Of a stretch of DNA of 64,000 nt, positions 1 through 12,010 are shown one piece after another. A model generated the notes under the pieces. It was not told the origin of the DNA. It did no database searches and saw nothing but the letters and a program-made list of their open reading frames with translations. Each line of letters opens with the position of its first letter. The first letter of the stretch is position 1. Where the stretch lies: the NCBI GenBank assembly GCA_947561585.1, contig CANNZV010000839.1:124001-188000 (forward strand), given 5' to 3'. This stretch comes from Caprella mutica. Its lineage: Eukaryota > Arthropoda > Malacostraca > Amphipoda > Caprellidae. The translations under genes and the position numbers were made by a program.

Positions 1-64
1 AGCATCGATAGTTAGTAAAATAAACTAGTTTGAAAATGGGCTTCTTTTTTTTTGCACCACCCTG
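1..64 (+). mobile_element. Truncated right end of a mariner-type element
   Basis: From about base 13 the sequence matches the right terminal repeat of the element at 52790-53966: the stretch TTTGAAAATGGG, a T-rich run and a GCACCACCCTG terminus followed by TA. The rest of this copy lies outside the window or has been lost. It carries no coding sequence. The assignment rests on the complete relative further along. Confidence 0.7.
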
Positions 65-249
65 TATAGTTTTAAGGATAAATATATAATTACACAATAC
101 ACATATTAGTTCATTATGAATATTTCCGATCAATTTTATAGATCATTTATAGCACTGCATTTTAGCTTCAGAACTATTAAAATAGAATGGATGTACCTTA
201 TCATACTTAAAATTGAATTTGTTTTAAAACACAATTTACAAGAAAATAT

Positions 250-285
250 ATCAACGTTTCGACTATTTATAGTCATCTTCAGGAT
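250..285 (-). ncRNA. Hammerhead-ribozyme-like motif of Penelope type
   Basis: On the minus strand the segment reads ATC, CTGAAGA, T, then a perfect GACTAT / ATAGTC stem around AA, then GAAACGTT and GAT. This fits the hammerhead core: CUGANGA box, stem II, GAAA box, a minimal ACGU stem III, a GUU cleavage triplet and a short stem I (ATC with GAT). Minimal type I hammerheads with this very short stem III are known from Penelope-like retroelements. No reverse transcriptase or GIY-YIG domain was found next to it, so it is probably a solo remnant. Stem I is weak (3 bp) and activity is not shown. Confidence 0.6.
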
Positions 286-2351
286 CTGAAATATAAAATA
301 TTTTACTTTTTGCTTCTATACATTAAAAGATTACAATCAACTAATTATTTTTCATAAAAAATATAACTAAACTTTATGCAGATAAAATTAATTTGTACAT
401 ATATGATGAGATTAAAACAAGAAATGAAAGATTAAAGAGCAGGTATTTAAAAACAGTGTTTGTTCCTAGTACAAAGACTGAAAGTTAAAAATATAAGTCC
501 TATTATAGCCTAGAAAGGAGCATAAAAAATATAAGGTATTTTCTATGCATTGAAAATAATGAGATTACATATTAAAAAAAAAAATAATAAAGTGGAGTAG
601 AGAGAAAAGGGGATAATAACAGTTTTATCTATTGATTATTGAAAGTGGAAAGGCAGTTTGCATGGAATTTAAATTAGGTTTTAATTTACGAATATATAAT
701 GATTATAAAATGCGTAATTCTATTGATTTAAACTGGTAAACTGGTCCAGTGAGATGAGAGATTCAAATGTTTATGCGTGGTCTCTTATTTGTGATGCAGA
801 TGGGTTGCTGAATCTATTGCCTGTGCTGAATCTATTGTTCATCATGCTCACAGCTCCTTACAATTAGTGAACGCGTGGTGGATCTCACGTATTCAGATGA
901 ACAGCGTTCACAACAGCTCGATAAATTTTACATATTAAATATGGCTGTTTATCACGTCAACAACTAAATATGATGAAGAAATATTTACTACTCTACAAAT
1001 TTAATGGTATAATAATATCTAGATGCGAGGTTGATTCAATATAATGTGTAATCACGTAGAAGGGAACTCTAGTCATGGATGTTTTCGATGATCCTATTTA
1101 TTCGTGGTACATAGTTGGAAATAGGATGGAAATGGCCTGTACAATAAATTTGGAAAAGTATATTTATATCATTTAATTCTAGATACAAATATTTTTCGGT
1201 TACTTATAGTGTAATAAGTAAGAATACATTATTTTTCCTGGACATTAGTGAGTGAAGAATAAGAAAATACAAATGGATATAATAGAACTGTTATTTCAAA
1301 ATTCTAATCAAATATGTAAGGAATATAATCGAAAATCAATACTCACAACACATTAACAAATGATCAAAAAGGGATGAAATCTTCGTAAGTTCACTAATTA
1401 CATAAGATAGGTATAAATTGTACTCTTATTCATAGGGAATTAAGGGGGACATAAAAAGTAACATATGTCATTTGTAATTGGTTCAAACTACATTTCTTCA
1501 ACATTCATAGTAGTATCTAAATCATCTAACGATTCTATGTTTCAAAAAGCAGCATTATGATAAAGAATGACGTTACTAATTTTGGTTCAGGATTTATATA
1601 TTGTATAAATGAAATTTAAAATTAGGTAGATTAATTCTGTTACTTTATAAATTTCGTAAGGCTAACTTAAGATTCACTTCCGGAACTCGAGCAGATAATT
1701 ATAATCAATCATCCGTAAAACACAATTATCTATTCATATGATTATATTTCCAACCTCATTTGCATAAAAAAAAACATGTTTGTTTTGACTTATTTTTTAA
1801 ATTCTTTATTTTACTTCAATGGTTTCCGTATGAGATTTATTACAATAAAAATTTTTTTATTCATTTATTGTTTTTTTTTTGTTTATGAGAGAAGTACTCG
1901 ATCATTGTGCCAACAATTTTTCTTCAGGTTTTTTAGAGACAAAAGTCATTGTTATGAGATAAACAATTAATTTATAACCCAGTATATATACGTCAGGAGA
2001 TTTATTTAAACTTGCAAAGCGCCATTAGCCCTAATGAGTTTTACGTTCGTTTTCTTGGTACATCCTTTTTAAATTTCTTTATATCTTTAATGTTTTTCCT
2101 TTATTTTTTTTTTGTCATTCTTATAACTTTATTCCTACATAAATACCAAGTATATTTTTGTTTTTAATAGTTAAAAAATATTTACGTATCGGCGTATATC
2201 AGTGTAAAAGAATTAAATTAAGAAATTAATTATACTGTGGTGACGTGTGGCAACGTAGAAATACATCTAGTTAACCACTCAACACACTTTCGTCCATGTT
2301 TTCATGGACTCTCTCAGTTGCCCATGTCTTATATACCTATGTATTCATTTC
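286..2351. other. A+T-rich stretch, nothing recognised
   Basis: Low-complexity A+T-rich DNA with scattered poly-T runs. Short open frames such as 1776-1970 are T-run translations rich in F and Y and lack family signals. I see no repeat structure or RNA gene. Confidence 0.5.
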
Positions 2352-2464
2352 GGGAACAGGACAAAATCCCCCTCGGAACGAAAGCCCACTTCGGACAAAT
2401 ACCCACTCCGGACAAATACCTCCTCCGGACAAATACCCCCTCCGGACAAAAGCCCCCTCTGGAT
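2352..2464 (+). repeat. Tandem array, about 17-bp GGACAAATACCCCCTCC units
   Basis: About six imperfect units of consensus CTCCGGACAAATACCCC lie head to tail. The array is much richer in G+C than its flanks. Open frames on both strands here (2237-2553 and 2329-2511) are by-products of the array. The unit resembles those that end other elements in this window, but no inverted partner array was found within a few kilobases, so it may be a solo end. Confidence 0.75.
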
Positions 2465-5364
2465 GCAGACAGACAGACTTTAATAAGTTTAGAAGGCAGG
2501 TTTACAACCAAAGTATCAAGAAGATGTTGACTTTTCAGTTACGATGCGCATGATAGCGGAATTATCTTTTGTTCCTCGTGACGATATTGAAACAGTATTT
2601 TACACGTTATTTTACACGTCATCTACAAATTAGTTTAGTATATATGCTAACAACTTGTAGAAAATAGAGTACCGCAGGTTTATGAATCATATATGTGTTT
2701 TTTAATACATACTCAAACCTTCTTGTTCATTCTGATAGTCAAACTCACTAGGGTTAATGAAGATAATCAATTAAGTAGTTACCTGGTAAGTAGTTGGCTA
2801 TAGCCAGATGTGTGTGGCTGTTATCTATTTGAGAAATAATTAATAAACAAGATCTTAAAAATAACGAAATAGCACCAACGGTAACCAAAAGCAAAAGAAA
2901 GTTAACAAAATTAAATTTATTTCTTATCAAATAATAGGTGTTTATTAAATAAGTAATAAAATTACTATCCAAATATACTATGTATTATCACTATGATGGG
3001 TAAATATACGAATGGTTTATTATCCTCCACAACAAACAAAAAATACCAAATAGAGAGTTCATATACTCCATTGTACATGATGTGATGCTTCCTGTGAAAG
3101 AATAATTTTAAATCTCTCATTGAGCTTGTAACTCATATTCAAATTGAATACTCTTTGATATTCACAAAATGTTGTGTAGATCTCCATACCCTGAATGGCG
3201 GTGTATGCCTTCAATGGCTGGCTATTGAAATGAGCCACTGATTAAAAGTTAAATCCATTAGAGTTAGAAAAGTGGTCTTTGAAGCGCAAATGAATGATGG
3301 TCAGGCAAATTATAGAGGATAGTTCATGGTGCCGAGGTAAGATACACAACCTTCAAGGAGATAACTCTTCATTACTTCCGTCTAATCAGTGTTATTATTC
3401 GATGATGACAGTAATGGTTAATGAGAATTAGATCTAAATTATGATGGAATTATATCCTCTGAAGCAACATTAATGATAATTAAATGCCAAGTACGTATAA
3501 TCACCATTATACAGATTACAGTAATTAATTAATTGGAGATAAATTAGCTTCCACTTAGACAAGCGATACATCGATTTATGATATTATTTTTAAATATGCA
3601 GTTATAATAATAGTGATGGAGTATCATCTAATAATTAAAGTCTTGCATATATTTTATTTTGACGACATCATTGAATTCCACTAATCTGTAAATTCTATAT
3701 ATTATCTTAACAATTGAGCATATATTAATTGGCAGTGAAAAATTCATAATTATGATCTGTCAACATAAAACTATACATTTACCGAAAAAACTACCATATC
3801 ATATTAATTATTATAAGAACCTATATTATATTTTTCTGAAGTAACTAATACGATGCATATCGGTTTTAAAGGTCCAGTCCATCAGATTATCATATCTAAT
3901 CATATTACTTTAATTGAAAGTTAAAACATTTTTTATGTGTATGAATGAATTAGTTTGATACAAATCACTACATTTGTTTATTTTTATTTTGAACAAATTA
4001 TCTCCAAAACACACCTTTTACAGTCGTAAATATAATGAGTTTTATGGTTTTACTTATAGGTTTAAACTGATCAATTAAACTTGCAAACTGAGATTTTCAT
4101 ATTTAACTTAACTTAATATTTTTAATGAAACAGAATTTGCAATATGAGTAAAAAATGAATATAAAAATGTATATTATAGTACATATATTATATAGTATAT
4201 ATATTATAATACACCTAGTATTTCAAAATCTTAGTTCAAAATAACGGAGCAGAATTAAAGCCATCTTCCCTTTGGAAACTGAAGAAGGGTTTTAATGTAG
4301 CAAATTTCTTTGAAAGAAATCTTTACGGTAAAATGAAAGCAAGCAGAGTAGTAAAATTCACTCCTTCTAAAAGTGGTACTTACTGTCATTTGTAGCTGCG
4401 ACTGTAGTGAATCAGTGCTCTGATAATTGTATTTTATGACTCATTTCCTTGACAAACCACCTACTCTGTTGTCTTCGTTTACTTTCACATGAATTTATGC
4501 TCCAAAAGACCGATTTTCAGACTTTTTTGTGATTTTAGGAAGACGAAATTCTCCTAAATAATATATATCCAATGTAATACATATCTTCTTCGCGAAAAGA
4601 GAAGAAAAGAATTACTGTTGAGTGGGTGGAGGATATGAGGCTTTTAATCTCCATTGGCTTTATTGTCAAACTTTTACCTACTAATGTCTTTAGTTTCCAA
4701 AGAATATCAAATATCAAACTCTTGATTTACTTTTTAGATGGGTAGATAATTTATATTTGTTTTGGATCCATTTATCTTGTCAGTGGAATATCAAGTAACA
4801 TTGTTTAGAAAATAGCTTACAATTATTAATAACTTTTCAATAGAATGTTATTTACATCCAATATTTCAATATCATTTTAATTAATTTGTTTATGTGAACA
4901 GATAACTAAAATAATATCTATTTCATCCAATCAATCAAATATTTTATTCATTAAGCCTAAACTTTACTTTTCTTTTGTATGTGAGTAGAACTCCAATTAA
5001 AATTGGACAATTCATGGAATGGTGAAACTGTTAATCATTTATATACGCTCCTGTATCCATGTCAAATATATGGCTACAGTAAATAGTTTATAACCTGTAT
5101 TAGGCAACTTTAATCTAGTGATGGTAACAATGATGCGACATACATTGTTATTTGTGGTAATCTAACAAACCGGCTAATTATTGACCTTTTTGGCTTCGTG
5201 TAAAGATAATTGCGTAATGGTCGGAAAAAAAGAACAGTCATATAATGCCAACATTGTCACACGGGCCGCAGTTCTGTCAACATTGTAAAATCTTAAAATA
5301 TCTAAAACGAACCAAAAAGGCAAAATGTAACACAATTTATTAATAAATCACTTTCGGGCTGGCC
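2465..5364. other. A+T-rich stretch, nothing recognised
   Basis: No transposon terminus, tandem array or convincing ORF was seen. The frame at 2754-2972 (minus) is hydrophobic (I, L, N, Y) and consistent with chance in A+T-rich DNA. Confidence 0.45.
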
Positions 5365-5368
5365 TTAA

Positions 5369-6207
5369 GGGGACGGTTCCCGCGTTTTAGATCTACCAAT
5401 AATACTCGTCCGATTGAGCTGAGATTTTGACATAAGGAGTAAAGTGAAAAAAAATCTTATGCTATCTTTTTTGAAATTTTTTCATTTTGGGGCCCCCTCC
5501 CCCGTGGGGGTCGAAAAACCTGTTTTTCGACCCCCACAGGGAAAGTCTATGGGCTCAATGGGGGTTGGTCCTACAGAAAAATTTATAGAAGCTAATATGT
5601 TCTCTACTACTATCCTAAGGTCGTCTAGTAGCTTTTGTTTGAATTTCGATCTGAAATATTTTTTATTTGAATTTAAAATAAAATTGTCATTATTATTATT
5701 ATTATTTTCTTTTTTTAAAACAAGTTTATAGGAAAGGTTATAGGTAAAAGACTACTAGACGACCTTAGGAATTTCGGTCTGAGCATATTAGCTCCAATAC
5801 ATTTTTGTGTAGGACCAACCCCCAAGCAGTTCTATACTTTTGAACGTGAGAATTTGAGAAAAAAAGTTACTGAGATAATGGAGGAAGAAAAATATTTTTT
5901 AATGAATGTTTAAGAAATTTTTTTTAAATATTTTTCGTAAAAACATATATGCTTTTCGTCCCAGCCAGAGGATTCATCAGGTCGCTTCGGGGGTCAACCC
6001 AAGCAGCGACGACGAAGCCCATAAGAATGTGCGAGCCACCCACTCCCTCAGAAACATACCCCCCTACCCCTACATTGGGAGGTGAGTTAGACAATGTTCT
6101 ACTCAACGTATAAGAATGGAATTTTCCATGAGTTTTCTTTGGTATATTTGCAGGGTAACTAAAGAAAAAAAATTCGGAAAAAGTGAAAAATAGCGGGAAC
6201 CGTCCCC
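5369..6207. mobile_element. TTAA-flanked non-autonomous element, piggyBac-like
   Basis: The termini GGGGACGGTTCCCGC and its inverse complement are flanked on both sides by TTAA (5365-5368 and 6208-6211), the target-site signature of piggyBac. The 839-bp interior has no transposase. It holds two further dyads: a perfect 16-bp-arm hairpin at 5504-5537 and a larger inverted repeat with arms in 5561-5635 and 5752-5824, including a perfect 18-bp stretch (5614-5631 with 5752-5769). Open frames at 5444-5731 and 5924-6253 lie inside the repeat and are not called as genes. Canonical piggyBac ends usually start CCC, so the family label is tentative; the TTAA duplication and terminal inverted repeat are directly visible. 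Confidence 0.75.
5504..5537. repeat. Perfect 16-bp-arm hairpin inside the TTAA element
   Basis: GTGGGGGTCGAAAAAC at 5504-5519 is followed after 2 bases by its exact inverse complement at 5522-5537. It is G+C-rich and would form a very stable cruciform or RNA hairpin. Confidence 0.85.
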
Positions 6208-6211
6208 TTAA

Positions 6212-7621
6212 TTGATCAGTGTCACTGTAAATCCAGTCAGTTAATAACAACATTTATTAAATATTTTTTTTTTACAATATGATGTATTACTCTATCAAGA
6301 AGTTTGTTACCCAAAATCATAATTGAATTTATTGTTTTTATGCTAAATTATGTGGTTTTATATTCGACTTGATATATGCATGGCATTTAGAAGAAATATA
6401 ATGATAAATAATGAACCATGAAAAAGAGAACGATAATATCATAACTTATTTTAAAAATAAAAGGTCTGTCATGCACAGCACACTAACTCTAAACTTCAAC
6501 AATTTATTGAGGAGAGATGAGGTTCTCGCTCAACCCTTATGATTAGTAACGAGATATTTCATTTTCATTTAGTACCAGGGGATTCCCATTTTTATCTCAT
6601 TGAATTCATCATTCGATCATCATAGTATTGTATATTGTTGTGGGTGTATTATACTAATACATATAATGCATATCTATATATCTAATAATAGCATCTATCT
6701 ACTATAAATACATCGTTATGTATGACCTTTAAATATAGCTGCATTCAGGGCTTTTCAGAATAAAAATAACTAGTCTTTTGTTTAAAAAAACATCAAAAAA
6801 TGTTGATTCTATAAACCGTATATCATATCGATGTTACAGTGTCACAGTTTTCCTATTTCAGTCATATAAATTTCAAATTGATACCTTGTATCAACTTGAA
6901 GATTGAAATATATAGTAATATTCTCCACAAAGAAGGTGAAAATAAAAATTCATCGGTTGCATAGAAGTCGATAATGAATCGTTCAACAGAATAATTGTTA
7001 AAAAGTTCAAGCAGACTGGTTCAACCTCTGATAAACCAGTACGAGATTCGTAAACAAAGCATGCGGCACAAAAAATTCAGAAACATGCAAATGTTATTTT
7101 GATGATTGTTGATAAAAGAAAAAAAATACTTACAGATCAGTTCAACACAGTCGCTCATTGTTCAATTCTTCTGTTATAATATTCTGTGCTTTAACTGAAT
7201 TCTGCACTTAATAAGTTATTTATCATTTAATTTTTTTGAAAAGCAGACACATAACTCTCAACGACAACAAGAAATAACGATGCCAAGTTTCGAAATAGGT
7301 ACCCCATCTTACTATTTGTTTTCTCTCATCTCCAAATATTTTTCAAAGATACATGTTGTCGTATATACATAATAGAAATCAGCATAACAGTCGGTAATAT
7401 TCTTTTGATGCAAATTAACTTATGTACACCCTTCCCCAAAATCTTACCCTCTTCCAAATATTCTAATGTTTCATGTGGACAGCTGTGCATGGTTACATAT
7501 CTTTGAAATCAGCAAAATTTCGAGAAAAAACTTTTGATAAATAAAAAAAAGTAATTAATATCTATAGGTATTAATGCTCCAAATAATTTAAATAAAACAC
7601 AATATACAAGCTGCGAGGTAT
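6212..7621. other. A+T-rich stretch, nothing recognised
   Basis: No gene, terminus or array identified. Only short low-complexity runs are present. Confidence 0.45.
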
Positions 7622-7738
7622 TCGGAAAAAATGCTCCGGAGGGAAAAATCCCCTGGCAGAAAAAATCTTCCGGAGGAAAAAATCCCCTGGCAGAAATAAT
7701 CCCCCTGAAAAAAATCACCCCTGATTAAATCCCCCCAC
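7622..7738 (+). repeat. Tandem array of 16-17 bp AAAAAATCCCCTGGCAG-type units
   Basis: About seven units alternate between forms ending CTCCGGAGG and forms ending CCCCTGGCAG, giving a second-order period near 34 bp. The units decay toward the right. The short minus-strand frame across this region is a by-product. No inverted partner array was found nearby. Confidence 0.75.
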
Positions 7739-8094
7739 AAATCATCTTTGTGTCCATTTTATTTATTGTTAGTTATATATATCACTAGTTTTAATCTTAG
7801 GGATATATATAATTTTAATCAAGCTTAGCGCTTAATAAGAAACATCAAATTTATGAGAGGTATAGTCATTGCAGCTACAGAAGATAAAGAAGAGGTAATA
7901 TTTCAATAAATTGAATTTTGGATATAATAGTGTACTACGATATTTTTCCTGCATCTGCTTTTATTCAAAACTTTCTTTAGTTAAAATCAGTTTATTGCTG
8001 CATCGATTATTCAAAAGGTAATACATATTAACCAGATAACATCGGTTATATTTTACCCGGAATTTATAAATTTATTTATCATTTTGTTTTTCTC

Positions 8095-8455
8095 AAAAGT
8101 GTTTTTCGCATAAGAGTTCAACCAAAGCGCCTTAAATCTGGTGAGACGATTGACCAATGTCCAGTGACCTTCTGGTAGTATTCTTGGAGCAATCTGGTTA
8201 AAGGTCAAGGACATGGTCATTCATAACTCAAAAAGTATCGAACCATATTGCATGAAATTCTGTGGGACCGACCGTCACTGGGACGATTGGTCAATATACA
8301 GGATCCATTTTGTTCGATTTTGAGAGTGATCGAGTTAAAGGTCAAAGACAAGGTCAAAACTATTTCTAACTCAACAACTCAAAAGGTATTTAACCAAATT
8401 GCCTGAAATTTGATGGAATGATTTTTCAATGTCCAGGATATCTAATAAATTATGA
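8095..8455 (+). repeat. Tandem-repeat family with GGTCAAGGTCATTCATAACTC core, left part
   Basis: About three degenerate units of roughly 115 bp carry recurring phrases: GATTGGTCAATATCCAGG, TTTTGGGAGCAATC, GGTCAAAGGTCAAGGTCA and CATAACTCAAAAAGTATT. The same phrases recur at 9408-9628, 24795-25325 and, inverted, at 31287-31570. Homology stops near 8455 and resumes at about 9408, which suggests a later insertion of about 950 bp. Confidence 0.75.
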
Positions 8456-9407
8456 TTTCCAATATTAGTAAGATTTATATACGGAGTTCTTTGGCAGTGA
8501 CTGTTAATAAATTCTGTACCTACTTATGTATAAGGTTCGTCACTGCTATGGAACTCCACATAAAATAACCTCATTACGAGTATCTACAGATATATGTTTG
8601 CCCTGATGCGGTGATGTACCCTGTGTCTTCGCATCTGGAGACTGGTCTTCTACTTTTGGTCCACTCATATCTCATATCTATTTACCTTAGCCTAGTATCA
8701 AAGATGGCAGGCTAACACTTTACCACTATGTGAGACGTCAGGAATTCGTCACCGGAACACATTTGCTCCTGGTTTATCGCTGATATCAAGGGTATGTGAC
8801 ATAGCCTAATTGTTTCTAAGTCTGGTACAGTGAAGTTATTAATTTAACGTGGTAAAATCGTTCTATCCCTACAATTCATTGAATTTATACCATATAATAA
8901 ATTAAAACTATTCAATATTTAATTAGCAGAAAGCTGCCAAATTACACCATTACTCTTATTACTTGTTAGATAATCTTTTTCCAGTCGATATGATAATATA
9001 TATTATCATATCATCAATTACTTATTTACTCTTTATGTTCTATCGAACTAAATTACCTTTGATTACAAGTAACCATAAGGTAACCACTACTAAAAGTTTA
9101 AAAATAAAGTATTCAAATTAAATTACCTCTACCAAATCCTTTCCATTCTCCTATAGTTTCATTCTACAACTAAACTATTCTATTTTTCTATCTATAGGTG
9201 ACTGGCAGCGAAACACAACTGCGCTCATTCATCTGCCGTACTTTATGTTCTGGAATTAAACTATAACAGTTTGTGCTTAATCAAAATAAAAAATTTAGTA
9301 TTCGGACTATTTTTGCTATATACCTTTTTATAAACTATAACTACTGAATAACTAAAATTAAATAATTAACTATTAAATAAATAACTTAAATTACTAAATT
9401 CAAGATA
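8456..9407. other. Segment interrupting the tandem-repeat family
   Basis: This segment separates two parts of the tandem-repeat element. It begins with an imperfect hairpin (8483-8501 with 8539-8557, arms GGAGTTC..GCAGTGAC). Its minus strand at about 8690-8735 has a faintly tRNA-like stretch, too weak to call a SINE. No terminal repeats or target duplication were resolved. Confidence 0.35.
8483..8557. repeat. Imperfect hairpin, 19-bp arms
   Basis: GGAGTTCTTTGGCAGTGAC at 8483-8501 is inverted at 8539-8557 with four mismatches and a 37-base loop. Confidence 0.65.
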
Positions 9408-9628
9408 CAGGAATCATCTGTTAAAATTTTGGGAGCAATCCGGTCAAAGATCAAGGTCATTTATAACTCGATATCTGAAAAGGTATTCAATCATATTACA
9501 TGAAACTTGGTGGGACGATTGATCATTATATCCAGTTTCCAGCTAGTACGATTTTAGGAGCGAACGGGTCATATGTTAGCGGCGGCGAAGGTATGTGCTC
9601 AGCCGAGTGTACGCAGTCCTGTTTTTAA
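9408..9628 (+). repeat. Tandem-repeat family, right part with terminal signature
   Basis: One and a half units of the family also seen at 8095-8455 are followed by the terminal phrase GCGGCGGCGAAGGTATGTGC and a degenerate GAGTG block. Related terminal phrases occur at 25285-25325 and 31287-31325. An exact TCAAGGTCA lies at 9451-9459. Confidence 0.7.
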
Positions 9629-10290
9629 TCATTTACCACATACCAGTCTATAGTTCAATTATTGTTTCTACTTTCTTTTTACTGTGTATATATAATATAT
9701 ATGTTACGTTCAAGTACATGTATGGTTAATTAAATGTCTAAATCATCTAAGGTTAGATGATCGTGTTCTATGATATTGAATGGGTAAATCTTCTACCTCA
9801 AAGTCTTTTGTAATATAACCTTCATTTCAGGAATTTCGTTAGGAGCAACTTATAGTGCTAGTAACACTCCTCCGAAGAATCGCAAATAATAAGATTTTTT
9901 GATTAGATTGTGCAATGTTGTAGAAAAATATGATGAATATAGTTCTATTATAGACTACAGCAAGGCCGTAGCAAACATTTCAAGCTTTTAGTTTTGTATA
10001 GCGTATTTAAAATTTTCAGATTTCACGTGACATTAGATAGCTACAGTATAAAAAACATTATATTTGTTTATTCAAACTGTTATAATTTGATACTATAAAA
10101 CTACATGCCTTTCTTTCGTATATTATCTTTTTCCTCTTATTGTAGATATTTTAGGGGGAAAATGGATGAAAATGAATATTACATATTCTATTTTTGACGC
10201 GGGGATATTCTTCATTGGATGTTTTCCAAATGGATTTTTTCTTCATCTGGGGATTTTTTCCTCTTTTTTTTCTTCCTAGACCCAAAATAC
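9629..10290. other. A+T-rich stretch, nothing recognised
   Basis: No feature identified before the 21-bp array. Confidence 0.45.
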
Positions 10291-10655
10291 GGCTCACACA
10301 ATCTAAGTTAGGGCTCAAACAATATAAAATATGGCTACCACAATATAAACTGCGGCTACCACAATATAAACTGCGGCTACCACAATATAAACTGCGGCTA
10401 ACACAATATAAACTGCGGCTAACACAATATAAACTACAGCTCACACAATATAAACTACGGCTCACACAATATAAACTACGGCTCACACAATATAAACTAC
10501 GGCTCACACAATATAAACTACGGCTTACACAATATAAACTACGGCTCACACAATATTATCTACGGCTCACACAATATAAACTACGGCTTACACTATAAAC
10601 TACGGCTCACACAATATTATCTACGGGTCATACAATATAAACTGCGGCTCACAAG
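10291..10655 (+). repeat. 21-bp minisatellite, about 17 units of GGCTCACACAATATAAACTAC
   Basis: Seventeen near-identical units and a partial one form a graded array: left units read GGCTACC or GGCTAAC, central and right units read GGCTCAC, and some right units carry ATTATC in place of ATAAAC. One unit has a small deletion. Because 21 is a multiple of three, the array stays open on both strands and gives apparent 7-residue periodic peptides (LRLTQYK on plus, SRSLYCV on minus). These are treated as artefacts. No inverted partner array is visible. Confidence 0.95.
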
Positions 10656-11501
10656 TGCTTGAATAGAAACACCAGATTTTGAAAAAAAAGTAAAGTACGA
10701 TCAAAATCAAATATATGTTAATTTGGATTTAATAGAAACAGTTTAATTAATTATGCCTTTTTGACCATTCTAGAAAGATTATAGGTTTTACTTAAATAGA
10801 ATTTTTTTGGGCAGAGATTTTGCTTTCAATTCGAATGTACGTTATACTATTGCCAGTAGTGGTTTTTAAAAGAATGTATTAAAATTTATTTTGCTACCTG
10901 TAATGGTCAAAACTCCCATGTGCTGTAATGTGAGAAACAGTTGACATATATACTATTATATAGCCAAACCTGCAAATCGTAACTAAATTAAATACAGATC
11001 AAGCTAATTTATTCAACCACTTCGCACAGTCTCTACGTTTAATTTAAAGAAAATGATTACATTGAAAACTATACACATGCAAGTTCATTCAATTTGAAAG
11101 CATTATGTCGATTAAGTACCAGAACAAGAAAACTACAACCGGATTACAAAGCTATAAGCTTATAGTTTTAGTAATATGGTTATTGTTTCAATAAGATTAT
11201 ATAACATTACGTAATGATGATAAAGTATATAAAGTAATTATATAGTGGGAAATAATTTAGTTGTATCTACCCTGGCAACGATAAACGCGTAAAATTAGAA
11301 GGGAAATTCGTTGAAGTCTGGAAATTTAGATTAATCATTCAAATGATGTAAGCGACTTACCTAGTTCCTAACTCCATTTGTTCGTTCTGGTAGAGAGAAA
11401 ATTCCCATAGAAGTAAAGTCAATTAATAATTATATACGTAGTAAATAGTCACTGCAAGACAGGATCACTCCGTAAGTTTTAAGACACGCCTTACGCTATA
11501 C
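10656..11501. other. A+T-rich stretch, nothing recognised
   Basis: No feature identified. Confidence 0.45.
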
Positions 11502-12010
11502 CAGGGGTCACCAAACCTCGACCAAATTGCCGAATCCGGCGCACGAAGTCTTTTTATCTGGTCTGTCAACGGTACGGTAAGTAGGAGAGAACAAACATAG
11601 TGCTACAGATACCTGAGAAAGCTAGCAACTTGTAATGATTTTCTCTGGTGTTGGATGAATCCACTCTCGGGTACGTCACAACTTCTCGTGTTCATTCGTG
11701 GTCTCGATTTGGATTCTCAAATATCGTGAGAGCATGTATGGATCAACAGCTAGAAAATACATTTTCATGAAAATACAGAAAAAGGTTGCAAGACTATGAC
11801 CTTCAGTTAAAACAGCTTCGAGGTGTTAAAGTTGATGGAGAGGCAAAAACATGTCTGGAGTGAAAAAGGGTTTGGTGGGGCAAATTAGAACTCGGTTGGA
11901 AAATCTTCAAATTCCTGGCGCTCTGTTCTTACACTGATCATACATGGCATAATAACTACGAGGCATGCTCGTGCGCAGGTATTTTGTAAGTCAGAAAATG
12001 TCAGAAAATA
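11502..12010 (+). pseudogene. Fossil hAT transposon: left terminus and transposase fragment
   Basis: CAGGGGTCACCAAACC at 11502-11517 is a typical hAT-type terminus. Downstream, around 11850-12005, the plus strand translates to GLVGQIRTRLENLQIP followed, after a one-base frameshift and several changes, by residues like the H-C-I-I-H-Q block. This resembles the middle of hAT transposases of the ZBED/GTF2IRD2 type, where a GLVG..L...L motif precedes HCIIHQ. The frame is broken by stops and shifts, so no product is expected. The right terminus was not found and the far boundary is approximate. Confidence 0.55.

Noticed and set aside
5924..6253. 109-codon minus frame
   Set aside because: It translates the right half of the TTAA-flanked element including its terminus and flank.
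2352..7738. 2.35-kb and 7.6-kb arrays as the two ends of one 5.4-kb element
   Set aside because: Only a short CCTCCGGA word is shared; the remaining unit sequence and period structure differ, so they were kept as separate arrays.
8690..8770. tRNA gene or SINE on the minus strand
   Set aside because: A stretch resembling an A box (AGTGGTAAAGTGTTAGCCTG) is present but the preceding bases do not fit, and no B box follows at the proper distance.
10151..10598. 132- and 134-codon frames with 7-residue periodicity on opposite strands
   Set aside because: Both are direct translations of the 21-bp minisatellite; the period is a multiple of three, so stops are avoided on both strands without selection.
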